Assembly (NCBI GenBank): GCA_035301285.1
Contig: DATGUN010000027.1
Coordinates: 18,778 to 82,777 of the forward strand
Direction of reading: 5' to 3'
DNA: 64,000 nt
Origin: DATGUN01 sp035301285
Lineage (GTDB): Bacteria; Bacillota; Bacilli; Bacillales; Amphibacillaceae
Shown here: positions 18,499-28,281 of the stretch, in pieces
Numbering within the stretch: the first letter of the stretch is position 1
Layout: each line of letters begins with the position of its first letter
Translations under genes and position numbers: made by a program
The notes under the pieces: generated by a model
Databases searched by the model: none
What the model was told of the DNA's origin: nothing
The model's input: the letters and a program-made list of their open reading frames with translations, nothing else

Positions 18499-19338
18499 TT
18501 AATTATCTAATGTGTCGATGATCCGCTGTAAATCATCATTATTATAAAACGCAATTTCTATTTTCCCTTTCCGTTTGCCTCTTTGTATGGAAACGGATGT
18601 GCCAAACCGCTCACGTAATAGTGCTTCTTGTTCTTGCACAAAAATATCCTTGGGAGGTTTCTCTTTCTTCTTTGTTTTACCTTCATTCAACGCTACGATC
18701 AATTGCTCGACTTGGCGGACATTTAACTTTTCGCTACGAATCTTTTTGGCCAAAGGAAGAATCTGTTCTTTATCTTTTACACCAATCAAGGCTCGTCCAT
18801 GTCCCATTGATAATTCCCCATTATTGATATAAGCGACAACTTGCTCTGGAAGTGTCAAGAGTCTAACGATATTGGCTATATGTGATCTACTTTTGCCCAA
18901 ACGTTTGGATAGTACTTCTTGTGTAATCCCTAATTCATTCATTAAATTACTATACGCATGAGCTTCTTCAATCGGTGTCAAATCTTCACGTTGGAGGTTT
19001 TCCAACAAGGCCAATTCCATCATCTTATCGTCGGATAACTCTTTGATGACGACAGGAATCGTTTCCAAACCTGCTTCTTTGGCTGCCCGGAACCGTCTTT
19101 CTCCAACAACGATTTCATAGCCTTTTATGCTTTTACGTACAATTAAAGGCTGTATAATCCCATATTCTAAAATCGAATCTTTTAACTCTTCAATAGCATC
19201 CGCGTGAAATGTTTTTCTAGGTTGATACGGATTGGGTCTACATTCCTCTATTGGGATGTCCTGTATCGATTCCGAATCCGATTTATCTATATCCGGAAAT
19301 AAAGCGTTAATACCTTTACCTAACCCTCGCTCCACCAT
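18499..19338 (-). CDS. parB: Chromosome-partitioning protein ParB (Spo0J)
   Basis: CTP-dependent DNA clamp that loads at parS, drives origin segregation with Soj and recruits condensin. 279 aa. N-terminal segment RGLGKGINALFPD interacts with Soj; the CTP-binding domain shows NPYQPRK and GERRFRAAKEAG; then the helix-turn-helix (QEVLSKRLGKSRSHIANIVRLL) and C-terminal dimer domain. Its start overlaps the soj 3' end by 23 bases. Confidence 0.98.
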   Translation of the reverse strand: MVERGLGKGINALFPDIDKSDSESIQDIPIEECRPNPYQPRKTFHADAIEELKDSILEYGIIQPLIVRKSIKGYEIVVGERRFRAAKEAGLETIPVVIKELSDDKMMELALLENLQREDLTPIEEAHAYSNLMNELGITQEVLSKRLGKSRSHIANIVRLLTLPEQVVAYINNGELSMGHGRALIGVKDKEQILPLAKKIRSEKLNVRQVEQLIVALNEGKTKKKEKPPKDIFVQEQEALLRERFGTSVSIQRGKRKGKIEIAFYNNDDLQRIIDTLDN

Positions 19339-20092
19339 TTGCCATCACTTCCTTTGCTAATTCTAAGTATACCTCAGCACCTTTGGATTTTGGATCATAG
19401 GCCATAATCGGTTTACCATGGCTTGGCGCCTCACCCAAACGTACACTACGTGGGATAACAGTTTGATAGACTTTTTCCTGAAAATATTTTTTAACTTCTT
19501 CTATAACCTGAATACCAAGATTTGTCCGAGCATCCAGCATTGTCAAAAGAACTCCTTCAATCATCAAGCTCGTATTCAAATGTTTTTGTACCAAACGAAT
19601 GGTATTTAATAATTGACTTAAACCTTCCAAAGCATAATACTCACATTGTACAGGGATAAGTACGGTGTCTGCAGCTGTTAGTGCATTCAGCGTCAATAAC
19701 CCTAATGATGGTGGACAATCAATAATAATGTAATCATATGTATCTTTTAACTTCTCAAGTGATTTTTGCAAACGTATCTCTCTGGAAATGGTTGGGACTA
19801 ACTCTATTTCTGCACCAGCCAACTGAATCGTAGCTGGAATAATATCCAGATTAGCTACATCTGTTGGTACACAAACATTTTCGGCAGGTAACTCTTCAAC
19901 CAACACATTGTAGATACATTTATCCATATCTGCCTTATTGACCCCTACCCCACTCGTTGCATTACCTTGTGGATCAATATCGACGATTAACACTCTATTA
20001 TTTAATTGCGCCAATCCTGCACACAAGTTTACTGAGGAAGTTGTTTTACCTACGCCACCCTTTTGATTAGCAATGGCTATTATCTTACCCAT
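19316..20092 (-). CDS. soj: ParA-type ATPase Soj
   Basis: Walker-type ATPase that acts with Spo0J in origin segregation and regulates DnaA in B. subtilis. 258 aa. Deviant Walker A with the signature lysine (QKGGVGKTTSSVNL), Walker B (YIIIDCPPSLGLL) and the conserved VDIDPQGNAT are present. Overlaps parB in one operon. Confidence 0.98.
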   Translation of the reverse strand: MGKIIAIANQKGGVGKTTSSVNLCAGLAQLNNRVLIVDIDPQGNATSGVGVNKADMDKCIYNVLVEELPAENVCVPTDVANLDIIPATIQLAGAEIELVPTISREIRLQKSLEKLKDTYDYIIIDCPPSLGLLTLNALTAADTVLIPVQCEYYALEGLSQLLNTIRLVQKHLNTSLMIEGVLLTMLDARTNLGIQVIEEVKKYFQEKVYQTVIPRSVRLGEAPSHGKPIMAYDPKSKGAEVYLELAKEVMANGGARVR

Positions 20093-20304
20093 GCTTTCAC
20101 CTACCTAATGTCATATTGCAAATTTCTATTACAAACAGCATATATCTATTAAAGTTATACTTTATATTTTATCATTTAAATGGCTCTCTGTACTATTAAT
20201 ATTCATTTTTGTTATCAAAATTTAATTTATTAGAGAAAAACAATTGAGAAGTGTACATTTTTGAAGAAAAACCAATAGTGAATCGGGCAAAAACGTATCA
20301 GGAT

Positions 20305-20332
20305 GGGAAAGGCCCATCGTTCTGATGGGCGT
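20305..20332 (-). terminator. Probable terminator after noc
   Basis: GCCCATC / GATGGGC with a 5-base loop; on the minus strand it is followed by CCTTTCCC, a weak U tract. It lies 20 bases after the noc stop, ahead of a 250-base AT-rich gap before soj. Confidence 0.5.
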
Positions 20333-20350
20333 ACATAAGAATAATATAAA

Positions 20351-21205
20351 TTATTTCGATTTAGGTATCTTGATCGTAAACTGGTAGTAGTCCTCCAGTT
20401 CTTCTTCATTGGTTTCAACATCTATACCAGTATCCGAAACCATGCTTAATGATTGTCGAATTGTATTCATTGCAATCCGAATGTCCTTATTGACACCTTT
20501 CAATCTAGGAGTCTGTTTCTTTTTCTTTTCTTTCACTTCCCCTAGTTTGGCAATCTGTTCCTCTGTTTGCTTAACATTTAAGTCTTTTTCAATGATAAGT
20601 TCCAATATTTTTTTCTGTGCCTCAGGATCTTCTATTTTTATAAGCGCGCGGGCATGACGTTCACTGATTACTTTTTCTTGCACAGCCTGTTTTACCTCAT
20701 CAGGTAATTTCAACAATCGTAATTTATTAGCAATCGTTGATTGATTTTTGCCTAGTCGTTGTGCCAATGCCTCTTGTGTCAATGAATGGATTTCCAATAA
20801 TTGTGCGTAAGCATTGGCTTCTTCTATAACCGTAAGTTCTTCCCGCTGCAAATTTTCAATTAATGCGACCGAAGCGGTCTCAGCATCATTCATATTTCGA
20901 ATGATCGCAGGCATGCTTTCCCACTCAAGCAACTGCACCGCTCGCCATCTGCGCTCACCGGCTATCAATTCATACGATTCACCATCATCATCTGTTTTAC
21001 GAACAACAATGGGTTGAATCATACCATGTGTACGGATTGTTTGAGCCAGTTCTTTTATTTTTTCCTCATCAAAGACAGACCGTGGCTGGTAACGATTGGC
21101 TTCAATCTTATGGACTGGAAGCTGGATAACCTCATCAGATGGAATATTATCTTCGGTGTTATTTTTATTACCTTGTCCGAACATGCGATTAAATGATTGC
21201 AACAT
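20351..21205 (-). CDS. noc: Nucleoid occlusion protein Noc
   Basis: ParB paralogue that binds NBS sites, associates with the membrane and stops division over the chromosome. 284 aa. The short N-terminal amphipathic helix (MLQSFNRMFGQ) precedes the CTP-binding domain (NRYQPRSVF, GERRWRAVQLLEW) and helix-turn-helix (QEALAQRLGKNQSTIANKLRLL). Distinguished from parB by the N-terminal helix and its position next to rsmG. Confidence 0.95.
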   Translation of the reverse strand: MLQSFNRMFGQGNKNNTEDNIPSDEVIQLPVHKIEANRYQPRSVFDEEKIKELAQTIRTHGMIQPIVVRKTDDDGESYELIAGERRWRAVQLLEWESMPAIIRNMNDAETASVALIENLQREELTVIEEANAYAQLLEIHSLTQEALAQRLGKNQSTIANKLRLLKLPDEVKQAVQEKVISERHARALIKIEDPEAQKKILELIIEKDLNVKQTEEQIAKLGEVKEKKKKQTPRLKGVNKDIRIAMNTIRQSLSMVSDTGIDVETNEEELEDYYQFTIKIPKSK

Positions 21206-21265
21206 AATCTAACACCACCTTTTTTCTCACTTATAGCCTAAAATAAAAAACACTTTATTTTTAAT

Positions 21266-21281
21266 TGTTTCACGTGGAACA
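21266..21281. promoter_or_regulatory. parS site upstream of noc
   Basis: The same 16-mer TGTTTCACGTGGAACA as in the cysteine desulfurase gene, matching the parS consensus on the reverse strand. It lies 60 bases upstream of the noc start in a 278-base AT-rich gap. Confidence 0.95.
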
Positions 21282-21483
21282 TTTAAAATAGGCAATGGAA
21301 AATATGTAACGATACCCCTCTATAATACCATATATTTCACTTATTATGTTTGGAATCAGATAATTTATTGATAAGGCCCAATTTCTATGACTGCTTCGCT
21401 AAGTCCCTTATTAAACAATTTACACCACCATATATATACAATATAGCACTCATTCTCCGCTAGCGCAAACATATGTTCTTATT

Positions 21484-22200
21484 TTAGGCAATTGGATTTT
21501 TCATCGGTGTACCCGGTTTTCGTGGATATTTTTTAGGTGTTTTCTTTTCTTTTTTGATGATAATAATGGATCGTTCACTCTCTTCTTCCGGTAATGAAAA
21601 TGTATGGATGGTTGGGGTAGAACCCCCTAAGGTTTTAACTGCATTTTGACCACCTTTGATTTCCTCTTCGGTTTTGGCTCCTTTCATCGATAGAAACAGC
21701 CCCCCTTGCTTAGTCAAAGGCATACATAATTCACTTAAAACGGATAATCTGGCTACTGCACGTGCCATAACGATATCAAAACCGCCTCGCCATTTTGTAT
21801 CTTGTCCAAACATCTCTGCACGGGAATGAATAAACGTTACATCATCTAAATTTAAAATATCTGCTAAATGGTCTAAAAAGGTGATACGTTTTTTTAATGA
21901 ATCCACAATGGTCACTTGCAAATGAGGATAGGCGATTTTTAATGGGATGCTCGGGAACCCAGCCCCGGCACCCACATCACATATTTGCTTGTCTTCGGTC
22001 AAATCGACATAAAATGCGGCTGTCAAAGAATCATAAAAATGTTTTAAATAAACATCATCACGTCCGGTAATAGCCGTTAAATTCATTTTTTTATTCCAAT
22101 CCACCAATGTTTCATAATAGAGCTGAAATTGTTTCATCTGATGATCATGAAGCTGTATACCTTGTTCAGATACATGTTGTCTAAATTGTTCCGGATTCAC
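21484..22200 (-). CDS. rsmG: 16S rRNA (guanine-N7)-methyltransferase RsmG (GidB)
   Basis: SAM-dependent enzyme that methylates G527 (E. coli numbering) of 16S rRNA; loss gives low-level streptomycin resistance in other bacteria. 238 aa with the SAM-binding motif CDVGAGAGFPSIPLKI and KKMNLTAITGRDDVYLKHFYD. It starts at GTG 22200, only 3 bases after the mnmG stop, with GGAGC in the mnmG tail. The C-terminus is rich in Lys and Pro. Confidence 0.97.
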   Translation of the reverse strand: MNPEQFRQHVSEQGIQLHDHQMKQFQLYYETLVDWNKKMNLTAITGRDDVYLKHFYDSLTAAFYVDLTEDKQICDVGAGAGFPSIPLKIAYPHLQVTIVDSLKKRITFLDHLADILNLDDVTFIHSRAEMFGQDTKWRGGFDIVMARAVARLSVLSELCMPLTKQGGLFLSMKGAKTEEEIKGGQNAVKTLGGSTPTIHTFSLPEEESERSIIIIKKEKKTPKKYPRKPGTPMKNPIA

Positions 22201-22203
22201 TTT

Positions 22204-24099
22204 TTATGCTCCTTCGCTTGCCACTTGGGTAATATCCCCTTGCTCGATATATACCAGTAAAATCGATATATCGGCTGGATTGACACCTGAAATCCTCGAA
22301 GCTTGCCCGATTGATAATGGTCTGACTTCTTTAAGTTTATCTCTTCCTTCTGATGCAATCCCTTTGATTGCATCATAATCTATACGCTCAGGTATCTTTT
22401 TCGACTCCATTTTCTGCATGCGGGCAACCTGATCATTCGCTTTTTTGATATAGCCTTCATATTTAATTTGAATTTCTACTTGGTTTTTCACTTCTTCGGG
22501 AAGATTCGTGCCTTCTTCCATAAGCTCTTCCAACATTGCATATGTGATCTCGGGACGCTTCAGTAAATCACTCGCCTTTACCGCCTCTTTTAACGGTGTT
22601 CCGTTTGCTTGTTTCAATATATGCTGAACATTTTCACCCGGTTTGATGATCCATTTACTGAGGCGCTTTTTCTCGGTTTCAATCTGTTCCATTTTATTTA
22701 AAAATCTGTCATACCGCTCATCTGTAATCAATCCCAATTGATGCCCTATTTCTGTCAAGCGGATATCGGCATTATCATGTCGTAACAAAAGACGATACTC
22801 GGCACGCGATGTCAATAATCGATACGGCTCTTGTGTCCCTTTTGTAACAAGGTCATCTATCAATACACCGATATAGGCCTGTGAACGGTCAAGGATAACT
22901 GGTTCTTCATTCTTGATTTTTCGTGTTGCATTGATCCCGGACATAATCCCTTGCGCCGCTGCTTCCTCATAACCGGATGTGCCATTGATTTGACCGGCAG
23001 TAAACAACCCAGGCACTGCTTTTGTCTCAAGAGTCGGCCATAATTGTGTCGGTACAACGGCATCATATTCAATAGCATAGCCAGCACGCATAATTTCAGC
23101 ATTCTCAAGACCAGGTACAGATTTAACCATGTCATACTGGACAGATTCCGGCATGGAAGTAGACAACCCTTGCACATACACCTCTTCGGTATGGCGACCT
23201 TCTGGTTCTAAAAATATTTGATGTCTCGGTTTATCATTGAACCGGACAATCTTATCTTCCACCGATGGACAGTAACGCGGACCCGTTCCCCGTTTCATGC
23301 CTGAATACATGGCTGATAAACTTAAGTTGTCATTAATGACCTGATGTGTGAATTCATTCGTATATGTCAACCAGCATGGGATTTGATCTGTAATGAATTC
23401 GGTTGTTTCATAGGAAAATCCTTGGGACAGATCGTCTCCCGGTTGGATTTCCGTTTTCGAGTAATCAATGGTGTGACTGTTCACACGAGGTGGTGTTCCT
23501 GTTTTGAAACGAGTCAGCTCCAAGCCTAATTTCTCCAGGTTTTCCGATAACTTCACAGATACGCGTTGGTTATTCGGACCACTCTCATATTCCAGATCAC
23601 CGATCAGTACTTTTCCTCGCATAAATGTACCTGTCGTGACGATAACAGCCCCTGCACGATATAAGCCATGTGTTTCGGTAATAACGCCTTTACAGATACC
23701 ATCTTCTATATAAAGCTCATCAACCATTCCTTGCCTTAAAGTCAGATTGGGTTCATTTTCAAGCACATGTTTCATTTCCTGGATATAAAGGGGTTTATCG
23801 GCTTGAGCACGTAATGCCTGTACGGCAGGTCCCTTCCTTGTGTTTAACATCCGCATCTGAATATACGTTTTATCAATGACTTTCCCCATGACACCGCCAA
23901 GTGCATCGACTTCACGAATCACATTCCCTTTGGCGGGCCCACCCAATGACGGGTTACATGGCATGAAAGCAACGGTATCCAGATTCAAAGTCAGCATCAA
24001 TGTCTTGGCACCCATCCGGGCAGCGGCTACTCCGGCCTCACACCCAGCATGTCCGGCACCAATTACAATAACGTCATATTGCCCTGCTTCAAATGTCAT
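22204..24099 (-). CDS. mnmG: tRNA uridine-5-carboxymethylaminomethyl synthase subunit MnmG (GidA)
   Basis: FAD protein that with MnmE modifies the wobble uridine of certain tRNAs. 631 aa, family length. FAD-binding VIGAGHAGCEAGVAAARMG at the N-terminus, then CNPSLGGPAKG, and the C-terminal MnmE-binding helical domain. ATG 24099 has AAAGGATG 8 bases upstream. It is followed by rsmG and preceded by mnmE in one operon. Confidence 0.98.
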   Translation of the reverse strand: MTFEAGQYDVIVIGAGHAGCEAGVAAARMGAKTLMLTLNLDTVAFMPCNPSLGGPAKGNVIREVDALGGVMGKVIDKTYIQMRMLNTRKGPAVQALRAQADKPLYIQEMKHVLENEPNLTLRQGMVDELYIEDGICKGVITETHGLYRAGAVIVTTGTFMRGKVLIGDLEYESGPNNQRVSVKLSENLEKLGLELTRFKTGTPPRVNSHTIDYSKTEIQPGDDLSQGFSYETTEFITDQIPCWLTYTNEFTHQVINDNLSLSAMYSGMKRGTGPRYCPSVEDKIVRFNDKPRHQIFLEPEGRHTEEVYVQGLSTSMPESVQYDMVKSVPGLENAEIMRAGYAIEYDAVVPTQLWPTLETKAVPGLFTAGQINGTSGYEEAAAQGIMSGINATRKIKNEEPVILDRSQAYIGVLIDDLVTKGTQEPYRLLTSRAEYRLLLRHDNADIRLTEIGHQLGLITDERYDRFLNKMEQIETEKKRLSKWIIKPGENVQHILKQANGTPLKEAVKASDLLKRPEITYAMLEELMEEGTNLPEEVKNQVEIQIKYEGYIKKANDQVARMQKMESKKIPERIDYDAIKGIASEGRDKLKEVRPLSIGQASRISGVNPADISILLVYIEQGDITQVASEGA

Positions 24100-24152
24100 A
24101 TATGTTCATCCTTTCCGTCTTTCCGTAATTGATTTATTTTTTTACGTCACTC

Positions 24153-25529
24153 TTATTTACCGAGACAAAATTGTGAAAAGAGTTGATCAATCAAGGCATC
24201 ACTCGCTGTATCACCGATGATTTCACCTAGCAACTCCCATGTCCGGGTAATATCAATTTGTACGATATCAAGCGGCATTCCTAATTCCAATGCTTCATCC
24301 GCGTCTTCCAATGCTTGTTTGGCTTCTCTTAACAATTGGATATGTCTGGCATTCGATACATAAGTGATATCCTGGTTGCCGATATCTCCACTGAAGAAAA
24401 TATCAGAAATCGCATTTTCGAGGGCATCCATCCCTTCATCTTCAACGAGTGATGTTTCGACAATGGGATGATTGCCTGCTAATTTCTTCACTTCATCCAG
24501 ATCCAGACGCCTTTCAAGATCCGTTTTATTGACGATGACGATATATTCCAGTCCAGAAACCGTTTCGAACAATTTTTTATCGTCTTCGGTTAACGTATCA
24601 TTATAGTTTAACACAAATAATATCAGATCGGACTCTGTCAATACTTTCCTGGAACGATCCACACCCATTTTTTCGACAATATCCTCTGTATCCCGGATGC
24701 CTGCCGTATCCACCAGTTTTAACGGAACACCTCTTACATTCACATACTCCTCGATAATATCACGCGTCGTTCCGGGAATTTCTGTGACAATTGCTTTATT
24801 TTCCTGGACAAAACTGTTCAACAATGACGACTTGCCAACGTTTGGCCTGCCAACAATAGCGGTAGCGATCCCTTCTCGCAATACTTTTCCTTGCTTGGCG
24901 ACTGCCAGCAGTTCCTCAATATCACGATGGACCTCTTTGGTTTTCGCACGCATCATATCCTCAGACATTTCCTCAACATCATCATATTCCGGATAATCGA
25001 TATTGACTTCCACATGCGCAACCGTCTCAAGCAATGTCTGCCTATATTTACGAATAAGATTCGATAAGCGTCCATCCATTTGTTTCATGGCGACATTCAT
25101 GGCTTTATCCGTTTTTGCCCGAATAACATCCATAACCGCTTCTGCTTGGGACAAATCAATCCGTCCATTTAAAAATGCCCGTTTCGTGAATTCACCGGGT
25201 TCCGCCAATCGAACACCTTGTGCGAGAACCAATTCCAACACCCGATTGACAGCGGTTATGCCACCATGACAATTGATTTCGACAACATCTTCACGGGTAA
25301 ATGTTTTAGGTGCCCGCATGACAGATACCATCACTTCTTCTGCCATTTCTTCTGTTTCCGGGTCGACAATGGATCCGTAGTTCATCGTATGGGAATCTAC
25401 CTCATTTAAATTTTTGCCATGAAATAATGTCATTGTGACGTCTATCGCTTTTTCCCCGCTCAGACGCACAATGGAAATAGCCCCCTCTCCCATGGGGGTC
25501 GAAATCGCTGTAATTGTATCTGTTTCCAT
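24153..25529 (-). CDS. mnmE: tRNA modification GTPase MnmE (TrmE)
   Basis: Dimeric GTPase partner of MnmG. 458 aa from ATG 25529, which has AAGGGTG 6 bases upstream (a GTG lies 3 codons before). N-terminal tetrahydrofolate-binding domain (METDTITAISTPMGEGAIS), helical domain with inserted G domain (GRPNVGKSSLLNSF, DTAGIRDT, NKTD) and the C-terminal catalytic motif CLGK. Confidence 0.98.
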   Translation of the reverse strand: METDTITAISTPMGEGAISIVRLSGEKAIDVTMTLFHGKNLNEVDSHTMNYGSIVDPETEEMAEEVMVSVMRAPKTFTREDVVEINCHGGITAVNRVLELVLAQGVRLAEPGEFTKRAFLNGRIDLSQAEAVMDVIRAKTDKAMNVAMKQMDGRLSNLIRKYRQTLLETVAHVEVNIDYPEYDDVEEMSEDMMRAKTKEVHRDIEELLAVAKQGKVLREGIATAIVGRPNVGKSSLLNSFVQENKAIVTEIPGTTRDIIEEYVNVRGVPLKLVDTAGIRDTEDIVEKMGVDRSRKVLTESDLILFVLNYNDTLTEDDKKLFETVSGLEYIVIVNKTDLERRLDLDEVKKLAGNHPIVETSLVEDEGMDALENAISDIFFSGDIGNQDITYVSNARHIQLLREAKQALEDADEALELGMPLDIVQIDITRTWELLGEIIGDTASDALIDQLFSQFCLGK

Positions 25530-25595
25530 TGCACTCACCCTTAATGTTTGATGCCGTTATTATTTATCCGGATCCTATATTTTTACATCGTACAT

Positions 25596-25697
25596 TTTAT
25601 CCACTAACGATAAAGAATACCACAAATTGATGTAAAAATAAACTTATCCACAATGTTCATATCCAACAAAAAAACAATCGTTATACACATGTGGATA
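25596..25697. promoter_or_regulatory. DnaA-box-like sites upstream of mnmE
   Basis: A perfect DnaA box TTATCCACA at 25644-25652, with one-mismatch versions TTATCCACT (25596-25604) and TGTGGATAT (about 25689-25697), in the 294-base mnmE-khpB gap. They may bind DnaA as an accessory cluster; whether they act in initiation is unknown. Confidence 0.45.
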
Positions 25698-25774
25698 TGA
25701 TAGGCTCTATTATATCTGTGATTCATCATCTTCCAAAGTACTCAGTAAACACCAAGATATCGACGTCATAAAAG

Positions 25775-25819
25775 CAAAAAAACCCCGGTGTTCAGACTAT
25801 AGATCTGAACGCCAGGGTA
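25775..25819 (-). terminator. Terminator of the yidC-khpB operon
   Basis: On the minus strand ACCCTGGCGTTCAGA pairs with TCTGAACACCGGGGT (few mismatches) and is followed by TTTTTTTGC. It lies just after the khpB stop. Confidence 0.92.
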
Positions 25820-25832
25820 AATGATGTTTCAT

Positions 25833-26450
25833 CTACATCGGTTTTATCACAATATGACGATGAGGGTCATTTCCATCGGAATACGTTTCAATATCTTCCT
25901 CAGCTTGCAACGCTGTATGGATAATTTTCCGTTCATATGCAGGCATCGGCTCTAAAGCCACCTTTTTCTGGATCCGTTTTGCTTTATCAGCCATTTTAAA
26001 TGCCAGGGATTCAAGTGTTTCTTTCCTGCGCGCACGATACCCCTCCGCATCAAGCGTAACGGCATAATATTCATCCGAACCTTTATTGACAACCAATTGT
26101 ACGATGTATTGCAATGCATTCAATGTTTGTCCCCGTTTACCGATAAGAATGGCAATTTTATCACCACTTAATGTAAATGTCACATGCTTATCTTCTCTGA
26201 CGGTTTCGATATGGACATCCAAGCCCATCTTTTTCGTCAAATCGGCAATAAATGTTTCTGCTTCTTCAATCATATCTTTGGCAATGGTTACTTTGACGAT
26301 GGCTCGTTTGGAACCAAATACACCCAACAATCCTTTCTTACCTTCATCAATAACTTCAATGTCGACTTGGTCCTTTGTTGTGTCTAACTGCTCTAATGCT
26401 GACTGGACCGCTTCATCTATCGATTGTCCACTAGCAGTTATTTCTCTCAC
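25833..26450 (-). CDS. khpB: RNA-binding protein KhpB (Jag / EloR), Jag_N-KH-R3H
   Basis: RNA-binding protein linked to cell elongation. 205 aa with the Jag_N domain (GQSIDEAVQSALEQL, GKKGLLGVFG), a KH domain with the GxxG loop (ILIGKRGQTLNALQYIV) and an R3H domain (PMPAYERKIIHTALQ). It starts at GTG 26450, overlapping the yidC stop by 4 bases, which indicates coupling. Confidence 0.95.
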   Translation of the reverse strand: MREITASGQSIDEAVQSALEQLDTTKDQVDIEVIDEGKKGLLGVFGSKRAIVKVTIAKDMIEEAETFIADLTKKMGLDVHIETVREDKHVTFTLSGDKIAILIGKRGQTLNALQYIVQLVVNKGSDEYYAVTLDAEGYRARRKETLESLAFKMADKAKRIQKKVALEPMPAYERKIIHTALQAEEDIETYSDGNDPHRHIVIKPM

Positions 26451-27217
26451 TTTTTCTCGCCTCCACTATTAGCGTTATTCATCATAGGTTTACGGATAAA
26501 GAGTGTTTGTGCCACCATGAACACGTTACCGACTACCCAGTACAAGGCCAGTGCCGATGGGAAGAAAAAGGCAACGGCACCAATCATGATCGGCATCATA
26601 TAAAGCATAACCATCATTTGCGGATTTTGTCCAGCCGGGTTGCCTGACATCATCAATTTCTGCTGCAAATATGTCGCACCTGCCGCTACCACAGGTAATA
26701 TGTGGTATGGGTCAGGGTCACCCAAAGCAAACCATAAAAACTCTCCGCTGCTGATTTCACTTGTCCGCCGTATCGCATGATAGATGGCGATCAAGATCGG
26801 CATTTGCACAATGACCGGCAAACATCCTGCAAGCGGATTGACGCCGTGTTTTTGGAATAACTCCATCATTTCCTGTTGTTTTTTCTGCTGTGTCGTTGCA
26901 TCTTTTGATGTATATTTTTCATTGATTTCTTTCACTTGAGGCTGGATATCTTGCATCGCTTTCGAACTTTTAATTTGTTTGACGTTCAGCGGCAATAAAA
27001 TCAACCTTACAATCAATGTTACAACTATGATTCCCATTCCATAGCTTCCGTTGAATATATCAGCGAAAAACGTGATGAATTGTGACATCGGCCAAACAAA
27101 CCATGAATTCCAAATCCCGGTGCTGTTTTCACTGATTGGTTGATCGAACTCTGTACAACCGGTTAATATTGCTACAAAACCGATCAAAATAAAAATAAGT
27201 AAGAATTTTTTCCGCAA
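26447..27217 (-). CDS. yidC: Membrane protein insertase YidC (SpoIIIJ type), lipoprotein
   Basis: Oxa1/YidC insertase for membrane proteins; the SpoIIIJ type is also needed for forespore signalling in B. subtilis. 256 aa from TTG 27217, chosen because AGGAGG lies 6 bases upstream and the product then begins with a compact lipoprotein signal (lipobox ILTGC). The frame continues 8 codons further without a site. Five membrane segments and the conserved hydrophilic-groove arginine region (VRLILLPLNVKQIKSSKAM) are visible. Confidence 0.95.
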   Translation of the reverse strand: MRKKFLLIFILIGFVAILTGCTEFDQPISENSTGIWNSWFVWPMSQFITFFADIFNGSYGMGIIVVTLIVRLILLPLNVKQIKSSKAMQDIQPQVKEINEKYTSKDATTQQKKQQEMMELFQKHGVNPLAGCLPVIVQMPILIAIYHAIRRTSEISSGEFLWFALGDPDPYHILPVVAAGATYLQQKLMMSGNPAGQNPQMMVMLYMMPIMIGAVAFFFPSALALYWVVGNVFMVAQTLFIRKPMMNNANSGGEKK

Positions 27218-27343
27218 ACTGCTTCCTCCTAACAAAACCACTCTATATTAACAATCGCTGATCACATTATGGTCTATGTCCATCGAAATCTACCTACTAC
27301 AAAATAATATCATACTCGTCCAACTTTATCGCTATATATCCAT

Positions 27344-27688
27344 TCATTTTTTCAGCAATAATCTTTCTTTCATAAGTAAATGATTCAGGCTCCGTTTCAC
27401 TTCATGAAAAGTCATGTCTTTCGTTTGTGCTCTGGCAATGATCACGATATCGTACTCATCCTTGATGTTATCTTCAAGTTCATGGAATGCCTGACGGAGA
27501 TATCGTTTGATCCGATTGCGTGTCACAGCATTACCGATTTTTTTCCCAACGGATAAGCCTATTCGAAAATGTGTGTTGTCAATTCTCTTCATATAATAAA
27601 TGACAAGCTGTCTATTCGCAAAGGATTTCCCTTTTTTAAATATATATTGAAATTCCTTATTCCGTTTGACACGGAATTCTTTTTTCAC
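27344..27688 (-). CDS. rnpA: Ribonuclease P protein component
   Basis: Protein subunit of RNase P, which removes tRNA 5' leaders. 114 aa from GTG 27688, which has AAGGTGA 5 bases upstream; an ATG five codons earlier (27703) is the alternative. The RNR motif (SVGKKIGNAVTRNRIKRYLRQ) and the basic profile are diagnostic. It lies 100 bases upstream of yidC. Confidence 0.95.
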   Translation of the reverse strand: MKKEFRVKRNKEFQYIFKKGKSFANRQLVIYYMKRIDNTHFRIGLSVGKKIGNAVTRNRIKRYLRQAFHELEDNIKDEYDIVIIARAQTKDMTFHEVKRSLNHLLMKERLLLKK

Positions 27689-27882
27689 ATTGATCACCTT
27701 CATCGTTCACAAGCCCTGAAACACAACATTATAAAGTGGGCCATTTTATAAAAAATATAATATGTATGAAAAAATCTTCCCAGGAGGATTATGTAAAATT
27801 CACGTATGTCTATGCATCTCTCGGATAAGTGCCTTGTTGAAATTCCCGGAGACCATCGATATCAAAAAATAAATTATTAAGA

Positions 27883-27913
27883 GAAAAAAGCCACTGAGAA
27901 GTTTCAGTGGCTT
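27883..27913 (-). terminator. Terminator overlapping the rpmH stop
   Basis: On the minus strand AAGCCACTGA pairs with TCAGTGGCTT, followed by TTTTTCTC. The first arm overlaps the rpmH stop codon, so most rpmH transcripts should end before rnpA. Confidence 0.88.
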
Positions 27914-28046
27914 ATGCTGATAATACCTTTCTTCCTTTACGACGACGGCGCGCCAAAACTTTACGTCCATTTTTAGTGCTCATCCGTTGACGGAATCCGT
28001 GTACTTTTTTACGTTTACGTGTATTTGGTTGAAACGTTCTCTTCAT
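27912..28046 (-). CDS. rpmH: 50S ribosomal protein L34
   Basis: 44-aa, extremely basic ribosomal protein: starts MKRTFQPNTRKRKKVHGF and ends RRRKGRKVLSA. ATG 28046 has GGGAGGTG upstream. Position between rnpA and oriC is universal in this group. Confidence 0.98.
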   Translation of the reverse strand: MKRTFQPNTRKRKKVHGFRQRMSTKNGRKVLARRRRKGRKVLSA

Positions 28047-28281
28047 ATCTTGCACCTCCCAAGGGAATAAACATCCAAAATAAACTGCATAATTACATAC
28101 TCAATCATTATATAGAAATCATGTATGACATGTCAACTTCTACAGCAATATTTCGATTTTCCATTCTAAACCATGTCATCATTCATTATTCATGGATGAA
28201 ATCAGACAATACAGTGATTTTTCCAAACTAGCATTTATGACATCGGTCCATTTACTTTATGAAAATCACACAGCATTTCCA

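Noticed and set aside
28047..28240. 70-residue plus-strand ORF near rpmH
   Set aside because: It lies in the rpmH promoter and oriC flank, has no ribosome binding site and no coding character.
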